DNA from: an archaeon
GTDB lineage: Archaea > Iainarchaeota > Iainarchaeia > Iainarchaeales > Iainarchaeaceae
Length of the DNA: 15,665 bases
Direction of reading: 5' to 3'
NCBI GenBank assembly: GCA_024653905.1
Contig: JANLGZ010000097.1
Coordinates: 1 to 15,665, forward strand
Part shown: piece after piece, positions 1 through 7,385 of the stretch
Layout of the letters: each line of letters begins with the position of its first letter
How positions within the stretch are numbered: the first letter of the stretch is position 1
Notes under the pieces: model-generated
What the model saw: the letters and a program-made list of their open reading frames with translations, nothing else
Databases searched by the model: none
What the model was told of the DNA's origin: nothing
Position numbers and translations under genes: made by a program

Positions 1-60
1 AGAATTAAGAATATCCTTTAGCATTAGAATAGAATCTTAAAACAAGTATAATAATTTGTC

Positions 61-1191
61 TTATGGAAGGAAATCTTTTTTCTTGATTTTCTTCGGTAAG
101 TATTCGTCTGCCACGAATGAAAGTGATTTATTAGCAAGAGCCTGCTGTTCAATCCTGATTTTCAGCTGGATTGCTTTTTTCAATTCAGCCTGCCATTCCT
201 TATTCTGGAACCAAGGGTAATCAAGCATTTCTTTAGCTCTTTTAACGTCTCCTTCTTTCATTTTTTCAGTTACATTATGCAATCCAAAATCTTCCACGTC
301 TTCTAGGGTCATTCCAATATATTTTGCATCAGGAACCGCTAGAAAATCTGAATGTGCGGCTAATGCCATTGAACCCTGCTTTACAACACTGTAAATATAC
401 CATCCGTAAGGGTCTCCGTCTGTAAACATGTAAACAGGCAGCTTCTTTTCAGTATGGATTCTATGAATTAATCTTCTTGTTCCTCTAGCGGCTTGTCCTC
501 CTGTACTGATCAAAATAGCTTTGTTCTTTTTTGCAAAGCCTTCCTCTACAAGCCTTTCATACATCGCTTCTGTTTCAATTACAAGAATATAATCAGCGTT
601 TGTTTTTTTGATTTCGATTTCCTCAGGTTCAATCCTGCTCATAATACTCCATCCGCCCCTTCCAAGTTTGGATGCATTGAATTCATCGCTGTTGTGTTTT
701 CGATCAACTATTGTGATGTCTCCGTAAAGTGTTCCTTTTGGATTGGCATGCAAGTTTAATTTTTCCCTGATTGTGTCAACACTGTGTTCTAAATCAACAA
801 TACATGAGTCGCTTTCAGTTTGGTCCTCAAAAGTATTTTCTTTGCTTTTTCCAAGTGTGTGTTTTAATTCATAATAAATTTCTCTGATTGAAGCTGTTTT
901 GTTTTGGCTTAAATAATCATGTGCTTTGGATGTAACCATCATTGTCTGCATGAATTTTTTTGCATGGCCAATGTTCAGGAAATTTCTCGAGGTCATTTTA
1001 TCTCCAAGTGTTAATACTTTTTTCTTATCATCAAATTCAACATTGCTTCTTCCTCTCTGTTGAGTAGTAAAAACAGGGTCTATATGTGAATCAATTTGTT
1101 TAGTAATACCTTCAGCCATTACTTTTAGTCTTAATGCAATATCCTTTGGAGTGATTTTTGCACTCTCTTTATTATTTACTGCTTTAGCCAT
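61..1191 (-). CDS. top6A: DNA topoisomerase VI subunit A (Spo11-like)
   Basis: This is the DNA-cleaving subunit of the type IIB topoisomerase VI, which relaxes and decatenates DNA in an A2B2 complex with Top6B. The 376 residues match the usual length. The N-terminal winged-helix (CAP-like) half carries the REIYY motif, and one of the tyrosines Y106/Y107 is the catalytic nucleophile. The TOPRIM domain follows: an acidic strand with E206 (VIETEA), then the metal-binding DGD at D258 and D260 (FTDGDPYGW). The ATG overlaps the last base of the top6B stop codon (TAATG), so the two subunits are almost certainly translationally coupled. No promoter is visible between them. Nothing is odd about the protein, and the call is secure. 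Confidence 0.97.
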   Translation of the reverse strand: MAKAVNNKESAKITPKDIALRLKVMAEGITKQIDSHIDPVFTTQQRGRSNVEFDDKKKVLTLGDKMTSRNFLNIGHAKKFMQTMMVTSKAHDYLSQNKTASIREIYYELKHTLGKSKENTFEDQTESDSCIVDLEHSVDTIREKLNLHANPKGTLYGDITIVDRKHNSDEFNASKLGRGGWSIMSRIEPEEIEIKKTNADYILVIETEAMYERLVEEGFAKKNKAILISTGGQAARGTRRLIHRIHTEKKLPVYMFTDGDPYGWYIYSVVKQGSMALAAHSDFLAVPDAKYIGMTLEDVEDFGLHNVTEKMKEGDVKRAKEMLDYPWFQNKEWQAELKKAIQLKIRIEQQALANKSLSFVADEYLPKKIKKKDFLP

Positions 1192-2918
1192 TACTCTTCA
1201 CCTTCCTCGATTACTTCTTCATTTAATTCTTCATCTTCACTAAGCGCTTTTTTCTTTGCTTTTTTATCAGTATCTGCAGAGGTTTCTTTTATTTCCTGTG
1301 AGATTTTTTCTGCTTCCTCTTCATCATCTTCAAGTTTTAATTTTTCAAGCACTAAATGTTCAAGGTTTTTCTCAATTGTTTTCCTGTTCTTTTTTGTAAT
1401 TTCTTCAAGTGCTTTTGCAATTTCAGGAATAAATTTAAAGAAAAGTTCTTTTTTCATTTTTTTATCCTGTTCTTTTCTTTTTCCTGCAATGTATTGTGCA
1501 GCTCTTCTTCCTGAATCCATTAAAGCTAATCTTAACTCTTCCATTATTTCTGTTTCATCACTAATAGCCTGCTTTCCTGCAGAGGTGTATGGAATATGAA
1601 CAGAAATTAAGTTGGCAAAAATTGTAATAGGTGCGTTTTCGAAGTCTTTCATTCCGTATCTTTTCCAATCAATCGATTGAACTGCTTTTGTAATAGCGCA
1701 TCCGCCTGTATCGAAAAGTAAAGGTGCTCTGTTTGCGAATCTCATTATTTCCATTTTTCTTTCAATAGTGCCATCATCATTAACAGTATTATTTCCTTTT
1801 CCTGCATTTCCACCGTAAGCAATTCCTACCTCTACTTGAAATGGGAATCCTCCACTGTACACGCTTGCTCTTCTTGTTACTACTGAAAGGAATTCTGGCT
1901 GTACAATACCGGTTAGACTTTTTCTTATTCTTTCTTCTCCGATAGGTCTTAAACCATCAGTTCTTGGAGCAATAAAATTAATTTTCCTAAATTGCTTTAC
2001 AACTTCCTCGCATTCTTCCCAAGTTAATTGTCTTGGGTCTTTCCTTAAATCAAAAGAAACATTTTTTTGTATTTCAGTAACAGCTTTGTCTCCCATTCTG
2101 TCAAATTCACTTTTCAAAAAACTAGAAACCTGTCTTGCAGATGTGTATTTTGCAAGAGTGTTTAATTCATCCACATTAATTCCTTTTGGATGAGGTTTTA
2201 TTTCCAAAGGCTGTTTTGGAATATCTTTCAGTGTTCTTTTGAAAACAATTTTTTTATTGCTTGGTTCAATAAGAGTAATCTGCGCATGAGGGTTTGCAAT
2301 TGCTGTTCTTCTTAAATATTCTAATGGAGCTTGTTCAGAGTTAACATATTTCATTCCTTTGAATTTTGCCTTAATTATTGTTCCTCTAAATTCCTTTTTG
2401 AGTTCAACCATGTTGGTTATTTTTGCCTGATTTTTTTTAGGGTCAATAGTAATTTCCATGCTAAGAGGGTTTCCTTTTCCTGTTCCTGTAACAACCTGAC
2501 TTGCTTTTCCGGTTGTTATTTGTGAAAGCATTGTACATCCAGCTGCACCAATTCCTTGCTGACCTCGCATCTGCATCATTCTGTGAAACTTTGTTCCTGC
2601 AAGTAATTGCCCTAAAGCTTTTCCGACTGTTTCTTTTGTTAATCCTGGGCCATTATCTTTTACAGTAACTTCATAATATTCATTTCCAAGTTCCTTAATC
2701 TGTACTTCAATATCTGGAAGAATTTTTGCTTCTTCACAGGCGTCCAAAGAATTAGTAACATACTCGTGCACAATAGTGGTTAGTGCTTTTATTTTTCCTG
2801 TTAAACCAAGCATCTGCATGTTTTTTTTGAAAAACTCCGCAACTGAATGTTCTTTAAATTCTTTTGCGATTTCCTCAGCGCTTGCAACTTCTATTGTTCC
2901 GTTTGACATAAATATCAC
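1191..2918 (-). CDS. top6B: DNA topoisomerase VI subunit B (GHKL ATPase)
   Basis: This is the ATPase subunit that gates and drives topoisomerase VI. The N-terminal GHKL fold is clear: the N-box HEYVTNSLDA (E52 general base, N56 metal ligand), the G1 box DNGPG at 88-92, and the glycine-rich lid GQQGIGAAG at about 119-127. The H2TH and transducer domains follow, with a long helical stretch near residues 470-530. The last 50 residues or so are a low-complexity, highly acidic and lysine-rich tail. The chosen ATG (2916-2918) overlaps the upstream KH gene stop by four bases (ATGA), which favours it over the in-frame ATG three codons later. At 575 residues it is somewhat longer than the minimal family members, mostly through the tail. 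Confidence 0.97.
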   Translation of the reverse strand: MIFMSNGTIEVASAEEIAKEFKEHSVAEFFKKNMQMLGLTGKIKALTTIVHEYVTNSLDACEEAKILPDIEVQIKELGNEYYEVTVKDNGPGLTKETVGKALGQLLAGTKFHRMMQMRGQQGIGAAGCTMLSQITTGKASQVVTGTGKGNPLSMEITIDPKKNQAKITNMVELKKEFRGTIIKAKFKGMKYVNSEQAPLEYLRRTAIANPHAQITLIEPSNKKIVFKRTLKDIPKQPLEIKPHPKGINVDELNTLAKYTSARQVSSFLKSEFDRMGDKAVTEIQKNVSFDLRKDPRQLTWEECEEVVKQFRKINFIAPRTDGLRPIGEERIRKSLTGIVQPEFLSVVTRRASVYSGGFPFQVEVGIAYGGNAGKGNNTVNDDGTIERKMEIMRFANRAPLLFDTGGCAITKAVQSIDWKRYGMKDFENAPITIFANLISVHIPYTSAGKQAISDETEIMEELRLALMDSGRRAAQYIAGKRKEQDKKMKKELFFKFIPEIAKALEEITKKNRKTIEKNLEHLVLEKLKLEDDEEEAEKISQEIKETSADTDKKAKKKALSEDEELNEEVIEEGEE

Positions 2919-3454
2919 AATTCAAATCTTTCGTTTTCAAGTTTTCTTCTTAAAGTTCCATAAACTGCTTGATGAGATGCTCCACCTATTAGCATATCAA
3001 CTGCTTTTTTGGCTTTTTCTATTTGTTCTTCTTTTCCAATAATGGAAATGGTTTTTCCATAAACCGAGATATTAGCTCCGGTGTCAGTTTCAATTTCTTC
3101 TCTGGCTTTTCCATGAGAACCAATAACTCTGCCTTTCTTTGCTATTAATGTTCCCTCGCTTTTACCAATTATTTCCTTGAGGTCAATTATCTCAAGAATA
3201 GTGCCTTCTTCAAGCAACCTGAAAGCTTTTTCAGGCGAAAAACCCCGTGCAATAGCCTTTACAATGCGCATAGCATTGAAATGGCCTAAAGAATCGCCTT
3301 TTTGGCATACTTCTATTTCGCCTTCCTTGCTGTCCACATTTAATTTAGTACTGGTTTTTAACTCAATTTCTCGCTTAGTAGAGCCGTTTTTACCAATTAC
3401 TGATCCAATCCTTTCATGTGGGACAAGCAGAAAATCGGAGTTTTCCTCTTCCAT
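2915..3454 (-). CDS. KH-domain rRNA-processing protein (Dim2/Pno1/Krr1-like)
   Basis: This 179-residue protein has two KH domains. The first has its GxxG loop as GKNG at 21-24 (IGSVIGKNG). The second has GSHG at 112-115 (KGRVIGSHG). This two-KH layout and length match the archaeal homologue of Dim2/Pno1, which binds the 3' end region of small-subunit rRNA during ribosome maturation. Its neighbour RIO1 acts in the same late maturation step, which supports the role. It is the first gene of a coupled trio with top6B and top6A, and a strong TATA-like box lies just upstream of its ATG. The family is clear; the exact rRNA step is inferred from homologues. Confidence 0.92.
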   Translation of the reverse strand: MEEENSDFLLVPHERIGSVIGKNGSTKREIELKTSTKLNVDSKEGEIEVCQKGDSLGHFNAMRIVKAIARGFSPEKAFRLLEEGTILEIIDLKEIIGKSEGTLIAKKGRVIGSHGKAREEIETDTGANISVYGKTISIIGKEEQIEKAKKAVDMLIGGASHQAVYGTLRRKLENERFEL

Positions 3455-3472
3455 TATTTACTAATTAATAGA

Positions 3473-3492
3473 TATACTATATATAATATATA
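3473..3492 (-). promoter_or_regulatory. TATA-box region for the KH-top6B-top6A operon
   Basis: A run of alternating T and A (TATATATTATATATAG read on the minus strand) lies about 20-38 bases before the KH-protein ATG at 3454. That is where an archaeal TATA box belongs for a leaderless or short-leader transcript. No clear Shine-Dalgarno sequence precedes the ATG. Confidence 0.6.
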
Positions 3493-3514
3493 GCTTACCC
3501 ACTGATTTTGAGCA

Positions 3515-4282
3515 TCATAGCTCATTTTTATGTGCTTTTATTTTTGCATACAGCTCCTCAAAGCTGATTTTAATGCCTTTTTTAGAGAAGAAATTAGCTA
3601 TATTTGTCACATCTCTTTCAAAAAATTCCCTTGCTTTTGGGTGGTTAAGTAGTACAGCTTGAGCAAAATCAATAATTACAAGCTTTTTCTTTTGCACTAG
3701 GATGTTGTATTCTGATAAATCCGCATGAACCAAACCTGCTAAGTAAAGTTTAGCCATAAAATCAATGATTTGTTCTAAATAAGTTTCAAGCTCTTTTTTG
3801 GTTGATTTAGTTTCTTTTAGTTGCTTTGCAGGCTTGTTATTTTCACTTATAAATTCCATTACAATTACATTTTCTTTAATTCCTAATGGCACAGGAACGC
3901 TTAAGTTCGCTCTATTAGCTAAAAGCAAATTTTTGTATTCTTTTTTTGCCCAAGCAAAAACCAAATTTCTTCTGTCTTTTCGTAAATTCTGAAAACGCCT
4001 GTCATCAACAATGTATTCATTCATTCTTTTGAAATCAGTTGTTTCTTTTTTGAAAATTTTAACTGCTCTTGTGTTTCCTGAAACATCGGTTGCAGCAAAA
4101 ACATGTGCTTCTTTTCCTGTACTTACAATATGCTCCAAAACATCAAACAAACCTTTATTTGCAAGGGAATGAACTGCATTTATAGATTGATTATCAAAAA
4201 CTTTTGCAAAAGTTTTCCTGTCAGATTCCTGCTTGATTCTTTTCTCAAGAACATCATAATCGAATTTGTCTGTTTCTATCAT
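3515..4282 (-). CDS. rio1: RIO1-family serine kinase/ATPase
   Basis: This atypical kinase acts in late 40S/30S ribosome maturation, where its ATPase cycle releases assembly factors. All RIO1 landmarks are present in 255 residues. They are the N-terminal helical region, the P-loop-like STGKEAHVFAA (55-64), the ATP-anchoring lysine K75 in RAVKIFK, and the signature LVHADLSEYN with catalytic D188 and N193. The metal-binding aspartate D205 is in IIDFAQAV. The STGKEA loop places it in the RIO1 subfamily rather than RIO2. It lies between the unknown 114-residue gene and the KH protein in a minus-strand cluster, with a weak TATA-like stretch (AAAGGTTTAACTA) about 22-34 bases upstream of the ATG. Confidence 0.95.
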   Translation of the reverse strand: MIETDKFDYDVLEKRIKQESDRKTFAKVFDNQSINAVHSLANKGLFDVLEHIVSTGKEAHVFAATDVSGNTRAVKIFKKETTDFKRMNEYIVDDRRFQNLRKDRRNLVFAWAKKEYKNLLLANRANLSVPVPLGIKENVIVMEFISENNKPAKQLKETKSTKKELETYLEQIIDFMAKLYLAGLVHADLSEYNILVQKKKLVIIDFAQAVLLNHPKAREFFERDVTNIANFFSKKGIKISFEELYAKIKAHKNEL

Positions 4283-4317
4283 AAAATTAATAGGGTAAGA
4301 GAATTAGTTAAACCTTT

Positions 4318-4662
4318 TTACTTTCTCATTGTTCTAGGATTAGGTTTTGGGTTAATTGCAAAACCATAATTTTGTTTTTTTGTGTGTGGCCAGTGAACTT
4401 GCATTTGTTTTGTTGTTCTCAAATGCTTTTTAATTGCAGGAACTGCTTCTGCAATAATCTTTTTTGCTTCGATTGTTTTGGTGTTGTCAGCACTTCCAAT
4501 AAAAAATTCAGTTTTATTGCCCTTTACTAAAAAACTTCCTCTGAGGACATCCTTGTTGCCTCTTATTACTGCAAAAACTTTGTGTCCGCCCGATGATTCA
4601 TGTTCCCAGATTTTTAGAAAACCGCTTTTTAGTTTAATTATTACTTCTGGTTCTGTAGACAT
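4318..4662 (-). CDS. Conserved-context hypothetical protein, 114 aa
   Basis: I do not recognise the family. The protein is basic and soluble with no membrane segment. The first 75 residues or so alternate strand-forming and turn residues (KSGFLKIWEH, GGHKVFAVIRG, GSFLVKG, TEFFIGSA), suggesting a small beta-rich fold. A helix follows (TIEAKKIIAEAVPAIKKHL), then a basic, proline-rich tail ending NPKPNPRTMRK. It sits between aIF1A and RIO1, so a role in translation or ribosome assembly is a reasonable guess, but only from context. A TATA-like CCTTAAATAG lies 20-30 bases upstream of the ATG, so it may be transcribed on its own. Codon use looks like that of its neighbours. Confidence 0.8.
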   Translation of the reverse strand: MSTEPEVIIKLKSGFLKIWEHESSGGHKVFAVIRGNKDVLRGSFLVKGNKTEFFIGSADNTKTIEAKKIIAEAVPAIKKHLRTTKQMQVHWPHTKKQNYGFAINPKPNPRTMRK

Positions 4663-4681
4663 AAAAAAATTAGGTTAAAGT

Positions 4682-4692
4682 TCTATTTAAGG
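4682..4692 (-). promoter_or_regulatory. TATA-like box upstream of the 114-aa gene
   Basis: CCTTAAATAGA on the minus strand ends 20 bases before the ATG at 4662. It lies in the 32-base gap after aIF1A. The position fits a leaderless start, but the sequence is only a fair match to an archaeal TATA box. Confidence 0.4.
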
Positions 4693-4694
4693 TT

Positions 4695-5024
4695 TTATAC
4701 AGGTAATTTACTCAAAAAACCCTTTCTCTTCAAATGTTCTGTTTGGAAACCAATGTAACGCCATACAATATCTGCTTTTGATGGTTGGAAATCCCAGAGT
4801 TTTATAATAACAACATCCCTGTCTCGCATCCAGGCTCGTTTTCTCATTTTTCCGGTTATTCTGCAGCTTCTTTCCTGACCATCTTCACAAAGAACTTTTA
4901 TCTGGTCTCCGCCTTGTCTTTGAATAATAACTCCGAACATTTCAAGTTCGTCTCTTTTAGGAAGTCGCATTCGCCTTAATTGTGCCTGCTGGTTTTCAAC
5001 TGCTTCTTCTTCTTTTTTGCCCAA
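4695..5024 (-). CDS. Translation initiation factor aIF1A
   Basis: This is the archaeal orthologue of eIF1A and bacterial IF1. It binds the A site of the small subunit and promotes scanning or start selection. At 109 residues it has the family layout: a lysine/glutamate-rich N-terminus, then RLPKRDELEMFGVI at about 20-33, then an S1-like OB fold. The OB fold runs through IKVLCEDGQERSCRITGKMRKRAWMRDRDVV-type residues to KADIVWRY at about 90, followed by a short C-terminal tail. It starts two bases after the DUF424 stop, so the two are co-transcribed from the aIF2-beta promoter. Confidence 0.97.
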   Translation of the reverse strand: MGKKEEEAVENQQAQLRRMRLPKRDELEMFGVIIQRQGGDQIKVLCEDGQERSCRITGKMRKRAWMRDRDVVIIKLWDFQPSKADIVWRYIGFQTEHLKRKGFLSKLPV

Positions 5025-5026
5025 AA

Positions 5027-5320
5027 TTATACCTTCATTATTATTGCGTGTTCAACACCGTTAATTGTAATAACATCCGTAGCAGTTATAAATCCTTTTT
5101 TAAGTGCAACTCCGACCGATTTTTTTCCGAAAAGATTAATGCTATCTGCTTCTTTCAAAAGTTCAGCGAGTTTTACTTCATCAATAAGTTCGCCCTTGTA
5201 AAAATGTTCATTGATGAAAACTTCTCTTTTATCATCTTTCAGAGTTTTTCCAAGCAATTCCTTATCACAGCACGCTAAAACAAAATTATTTTGCATATTA
5301 TAAATTTTATAATACAACAA
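5027..5320 (-). CDS. DUF424 family protein
   Basis: This small archaeal protein belongs to the DUF424 family, recognised from ACCDKELLGK near residue 17 and the FYKGELIDE and NLFGKKSVGVALKKGFI segments. The family is archaea-specific and found near translation genes. I know of no established biochemical role. The start is a TTG at 5318-5320, one base after the aIF2-beta stop and preceded by AGGTGA. A second TTG codon follows directly. The only in-frame ATG (5294-5296) would delete the first conserved strand (YKIY), so the TTG start fits the family better. It lies between aIF2-beta and aIF1A in one tight operon. Confidence 0.85.
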   Translation of the reverse strand: MLYYKIYNMQNNFVLACCDKELLGKTLKDDKREVFINEHFYKGELIDEVKLAELLKEADSINLFGKKSVGVALKKGFITATDVITINGVEHAIIMKV

Positions 5321-5321
5321 T

Positions 5322-5729
5322 TCACCTGATTTTTTTCAAAGGGCTTAAAGCGCCACATGCAGTACATTTAAGCATTTTGATTCCGCTTCTGTCGGCAATT
5401 TCAGTGTCAGGTTTTCCGCACTCGTGGCAAAGAACATATTCTTTCAAATAATTATCGAATAATTTGTTCAGAACTTCAGGCCAGAATTTTCCGGTTAAAG
5501 TAAGTTTTCCATCTGCAAGTATTGCCGCAGTTGCGGTTTCTTTTGTAATATATTTGTAAAATGCTTTTTCATCCCTTTTAACCGACTTGATAGCCTGTGA
5601 AAAATTTTTGATTATTGTTTTTTTACCCTGCACACTACTATCTAATTTAGGCAGTTCAAATCTTTCTTTAGAAATGCTCTTTTCAGGCAAGCTACTGTAG
5701 AGTCTTGTCAGCATTTTATCATATTCCAT
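5322..5729 (-). CDS. Translation initiation factor aIF2 subunit beta
   Basis: This is the beta subunit of the aIF2 heterotrimer that carries Met-tRNAi to the ribosome. At 135 residues it matches archaeal aIF2-beta (the eukaryotic lysine-block extension is absent). It has a short N-terminal helix for binding the gamma subunit (MEYDKMLTRLYSSLP). The central alpha-beta domain follows, then the C-terminal zinc ribbon with C101, C104, C122 and C125 (CHEC and CTAC). It is the first gene of an operon with DUF424 and aIF1A. AGAGGAAATAG just before the ATG could serve as a Shine-Dalgarno element. Confidence 0.95.
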   Translation of the reverse strand: MEYDKMLTRLYSSLPEKSISKERFELPKLDSSVQGKKTIIKNFSQAIKSVKRDEKAFYKYITKETATAAILADGKLTLTGKFWPEVLNKLFDNYLKEYVLCHECGKPDTEIADRSGIKMLKCTACGALSPLKKIR

Positions 5730-5750
5730 AGACTATTTCCTCTGTTAAAG

Positions 5751-5760
5751 CCTTATAAAG
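5751..5760 (-). promoter_or_regulatory. TATA box of the aIF2-beta operon
   Basis: CTTTATAAGG on the minus strand lies 22-31 bases before the aIF2-beta ATG (5729). It is a near-ideal archaeal TATA box, and its position predicts a transcript starting at or just before the ATG. Confidence 0.65.
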
Positions 5761-5789
5761 GTTCTCAAAAATGCCAAATAGCACGAATA

Positions 5790-5800
5790 CTTTATTAATA
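5790..5800 (+). promoter_or_regulatory. TATA box of the VTT-family membrane protein gene
   Basis: CTTTATTAATA lies 27-37 bases before the ATG at 5827. Transcription would begin roughly at 5820-5826, which is why I prefer that ATG to the in-frame TTG at 5818. Confidence 0.55.
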
Positions 5801-5826
5801 GTAAAACAATTCATATTTTGGTTAAA

Positions 5827-6405
5827 ATGATTCGCCAGAATTTAGACACAGTAAAAAGCGTGATAGCAATTATAGGTTTTCTTATTGTTGCGTATTTAAT
5901 TTTTACAAACGCATCAGTTGTAAACCAATTAATTTTAGGCTATGGCTTGGTTGGATTATTAATAGCCGCAATGATAGCTAATGCTTCAATATTTTTGCCT
6001 GTTCCTATTGATCTTGTTATTTTTGCATTAAGTGCGGAATCAGCAAACTATTTTGATGTAGTTGTTATATCAATAGTAGCAGGAATCGGTGCCGCGATTG
6101 GAGAGATGACTGCATACATTATGGGTTTGCTTGGAGTAAAAACAGCAGAAAAAGCAAAACACAAAGAATTTTTACAAATGGGTAAAGTAAGGGAAAAACT
6201 CGGAACAAAGGGCATGGTTTTTATTTTTCTTGGAGCAATGACTCCGTTTCCTTTTGATTTAATTGGAATAGTTGCAGGTTTGATTAAATATGATGTGAAA
6301 AAATTCTTTGTAGCAGCGCTTGCTGGAAAAATCCTGCGATACTTAATCATTGGTGCGGCCGCATATTACGGATTATCTTTTGCAAAAGATTTGTTTTTCA
6401 TTTAG
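5827..6405 (+). CDS. VTT/DedA-like (SNARE-associated) integral membrane protein
   Basis: This 192-residue polytopic membrane protein belongs to the VTT (DedA/YqaA-like) superfamily. Members act as lipid scramblases or transporters in bacteria and eukaryotes; the archaeal substrate is unknown. Membrane segments are visible at about 11-28, 38-70, 78-103 and 145-185. The re-entrant motifs of the family are present. They are FLPVP (56-60), GE within a glycine-rich helix (92-93), and FLGAMTPFPFD (134-144), followed by a basic GKILRY (167-172). Between the two halves lies a charged loop (about 104-128). The gene stands alone on the plus strand, divergent from the aIF2-beta operon with an 88-97 base shared upstream region. 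Confidence 0.85.
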   Translation: MIRQNLDTVKSVIAIIGFLIVAYLIFTNASVVNQLILGYGLVGLLIAAMIANASIFLPVPIDLVIFALSAESANYFDVVVISIVAGIGAAIGEMTAYIMGLLGVKTAEKAKHKEFLQMGKVREKLGTKGMVFIFLGAMTPFPFDLIGIVAGLIKYDVKKFFVAALAGKILRYLIIGAAAYYGLSFAKDLFFI

Positions 6406-6419
6406 GTCTTTTAAATATC

Positions 6420-6527
6420 TTAATCTCTCGTGAATAAAAGAAACCTTGTGGTAATGCTATGTCTATTCTTAAAAAAATCGTTTATTACTTCAGGTAAAAT
6501 TTCAATTGCTTTTTCTGCAATACTCAT
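6420..6527 (-). CDS. Possible small protein, 35 aa
   Basis: An ATG (6525-6527) ten bases downstream of the presenilin-like gene opens a short frame encoding MSIAEKAIEILPEVINDFF and a basic C-terminus. GAGAT precedes the ATG at a plausible distance for ribosome binding. The first 20 residues would make an amphipathic helix. I cannot assign a family. It may be a real operon-tail microprotein, a remnant of a larger gene, or chance. It fills most of the 132-base gap between the convergent VTT and protease genes, and I see nothing else there. Confidence 0.3.
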   Translation of the reverse strand: MSIAEKAIEILPEVINDFFKNRHSITTRFLLFTRD

Positions 6528-6537
6528 TTTACTAATC

Positions 6538-7362
6538 TCAAAATCCGACTAATTTTGTAATTCCAAAAACCAAAACCATCAAAGCGGTTTGCAATGGTAA
6601 AGCTGGTAAAGGTTTTCCTTTGTTTTTGGACGCATAATCAAGAGTTAAAACCAATCCGATTAGTGAAGCAATTAAAATTGCGATTGATGGAAAAAATTTC
6701 AAAAGTGTTGTGTTTGTTTGTGCTGATAAAACACTAATTGCAAAAGCCAATGGAATAACCATGTCTCCTGTTCCAAGTTCAAAATTGTGTTCTTTGGTCG
6801 GCAAAGCATAAGTAAAAGAGAGGTTCTTTTTTGTTACTCCTTTTGCTAAGGTTACCATGTGTTTTGTTTTGAAAACCGCTATATAATCATAAATTCCCAA
6901 AAGCACAATAAAAACCAAAACCGGAATTACTCCTAAAGATGCCCCTATTAGTGCGCCTGCTCCTGCCGCGGCCACAATGCTCGAAGCGTTTCTTAACAAA
7001 ACATGTTCTTTGAAAATAATTCTCAGTGCAACAAAAACAATTGCCATGCTTAGAATAATTTCATCGGAAAGAAATGTTGGCATCAGAACAATTATGCTTG
7101 TTCCAAATATTGCCATGCTTTCAATTCCTTTAAGCAGAATTGAGAGAAGCCAATCCGGAGAAAACTTCATTAAAATAAGTAAAATCGCGGTGAAACCAAT
7201 AATCCAAACAATCAAACCAACCCCGTTTTCTATATCCTCAGGATTATCTGTGACAAGAGTGGTGTGAATATTCTGTGAAATCAGAAAATCCCCGGCAATC
7301 AAACCGATTCCCTGAGTTAAAACAAAAATCAAAAGCAATTGACTGATTAATTCTTTATTCAT
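6538..7362 (-). CDS. Presenilin-like A22 family intramembrane aspartyl protease
   Basis: This 274-residue membrane protease is of the presenilin / signal-peptide-peptidase type and cleaves transmembrane helices inside the membrane. Both catalytic aspartates are present: D159 in the YD motif (GIYDYIAVFK) and D200 in the GxGD motif (ELGTGDMV). The substrate-gating PALP motif is at 253-256. About nine hydrophobic segments are visible, the layout known from archaeal presenilin homologues such as PSH. The gene follows the unknown 109-residue gene by 23 bases. A TATA-like CCTAAATAAACTC (7384-7396) overlaps the end of that gene, so it may be transcribed separately as well as by readthrough. The native substrate is unknown. 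Confidence 0.92.
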   Translation of the reverse strand: MNKELISQLLLIFVLTQGIGLIAGDFLISQNIHTTLVTDNPEDIENGVGLIVWIIGFTAILLILMKFSPDWLLSILLKGIESMAIFGTSIIVLMPTFLSDEIILSMAIVFVALRIIFKEHVLLRNASSIVAAAGAGALIGASLGVIPVLVFIVLLGIYDYIAVFKTKHMVTLAKGVTKKNLSFTYALPTKEHNFELGTGDMVIPLAFAISVLSAQTNTTLLKFFPSIAILIASLIGLVLTLDYASKNKGKPLPALPLQTALMVLVFGITKLVGF

Positions 7363-7385
7363 AAAGTAGAATTAGGTTTTAGAGT

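Noticed and set aside
1..60. Sequence downstream of top6A.
   Set aside because: It is AT-rich with no ORF, RNA or clear terminator structure that I can support.
4980..5280. Plus-strand ORFs overlapping DUF424 and aIF1A.
   Set aside because: They are antisense shadows of the two conserved minus-strand genes, with low-complexity Phe/Leu/Ser-rich translations.
5818..5826. TTG at 5818 as start of the VTT-family protein.
   Set aside because: The TATA box at 5790-5800 places the transcript start at or after this codon, and an ATG follows three codons later.
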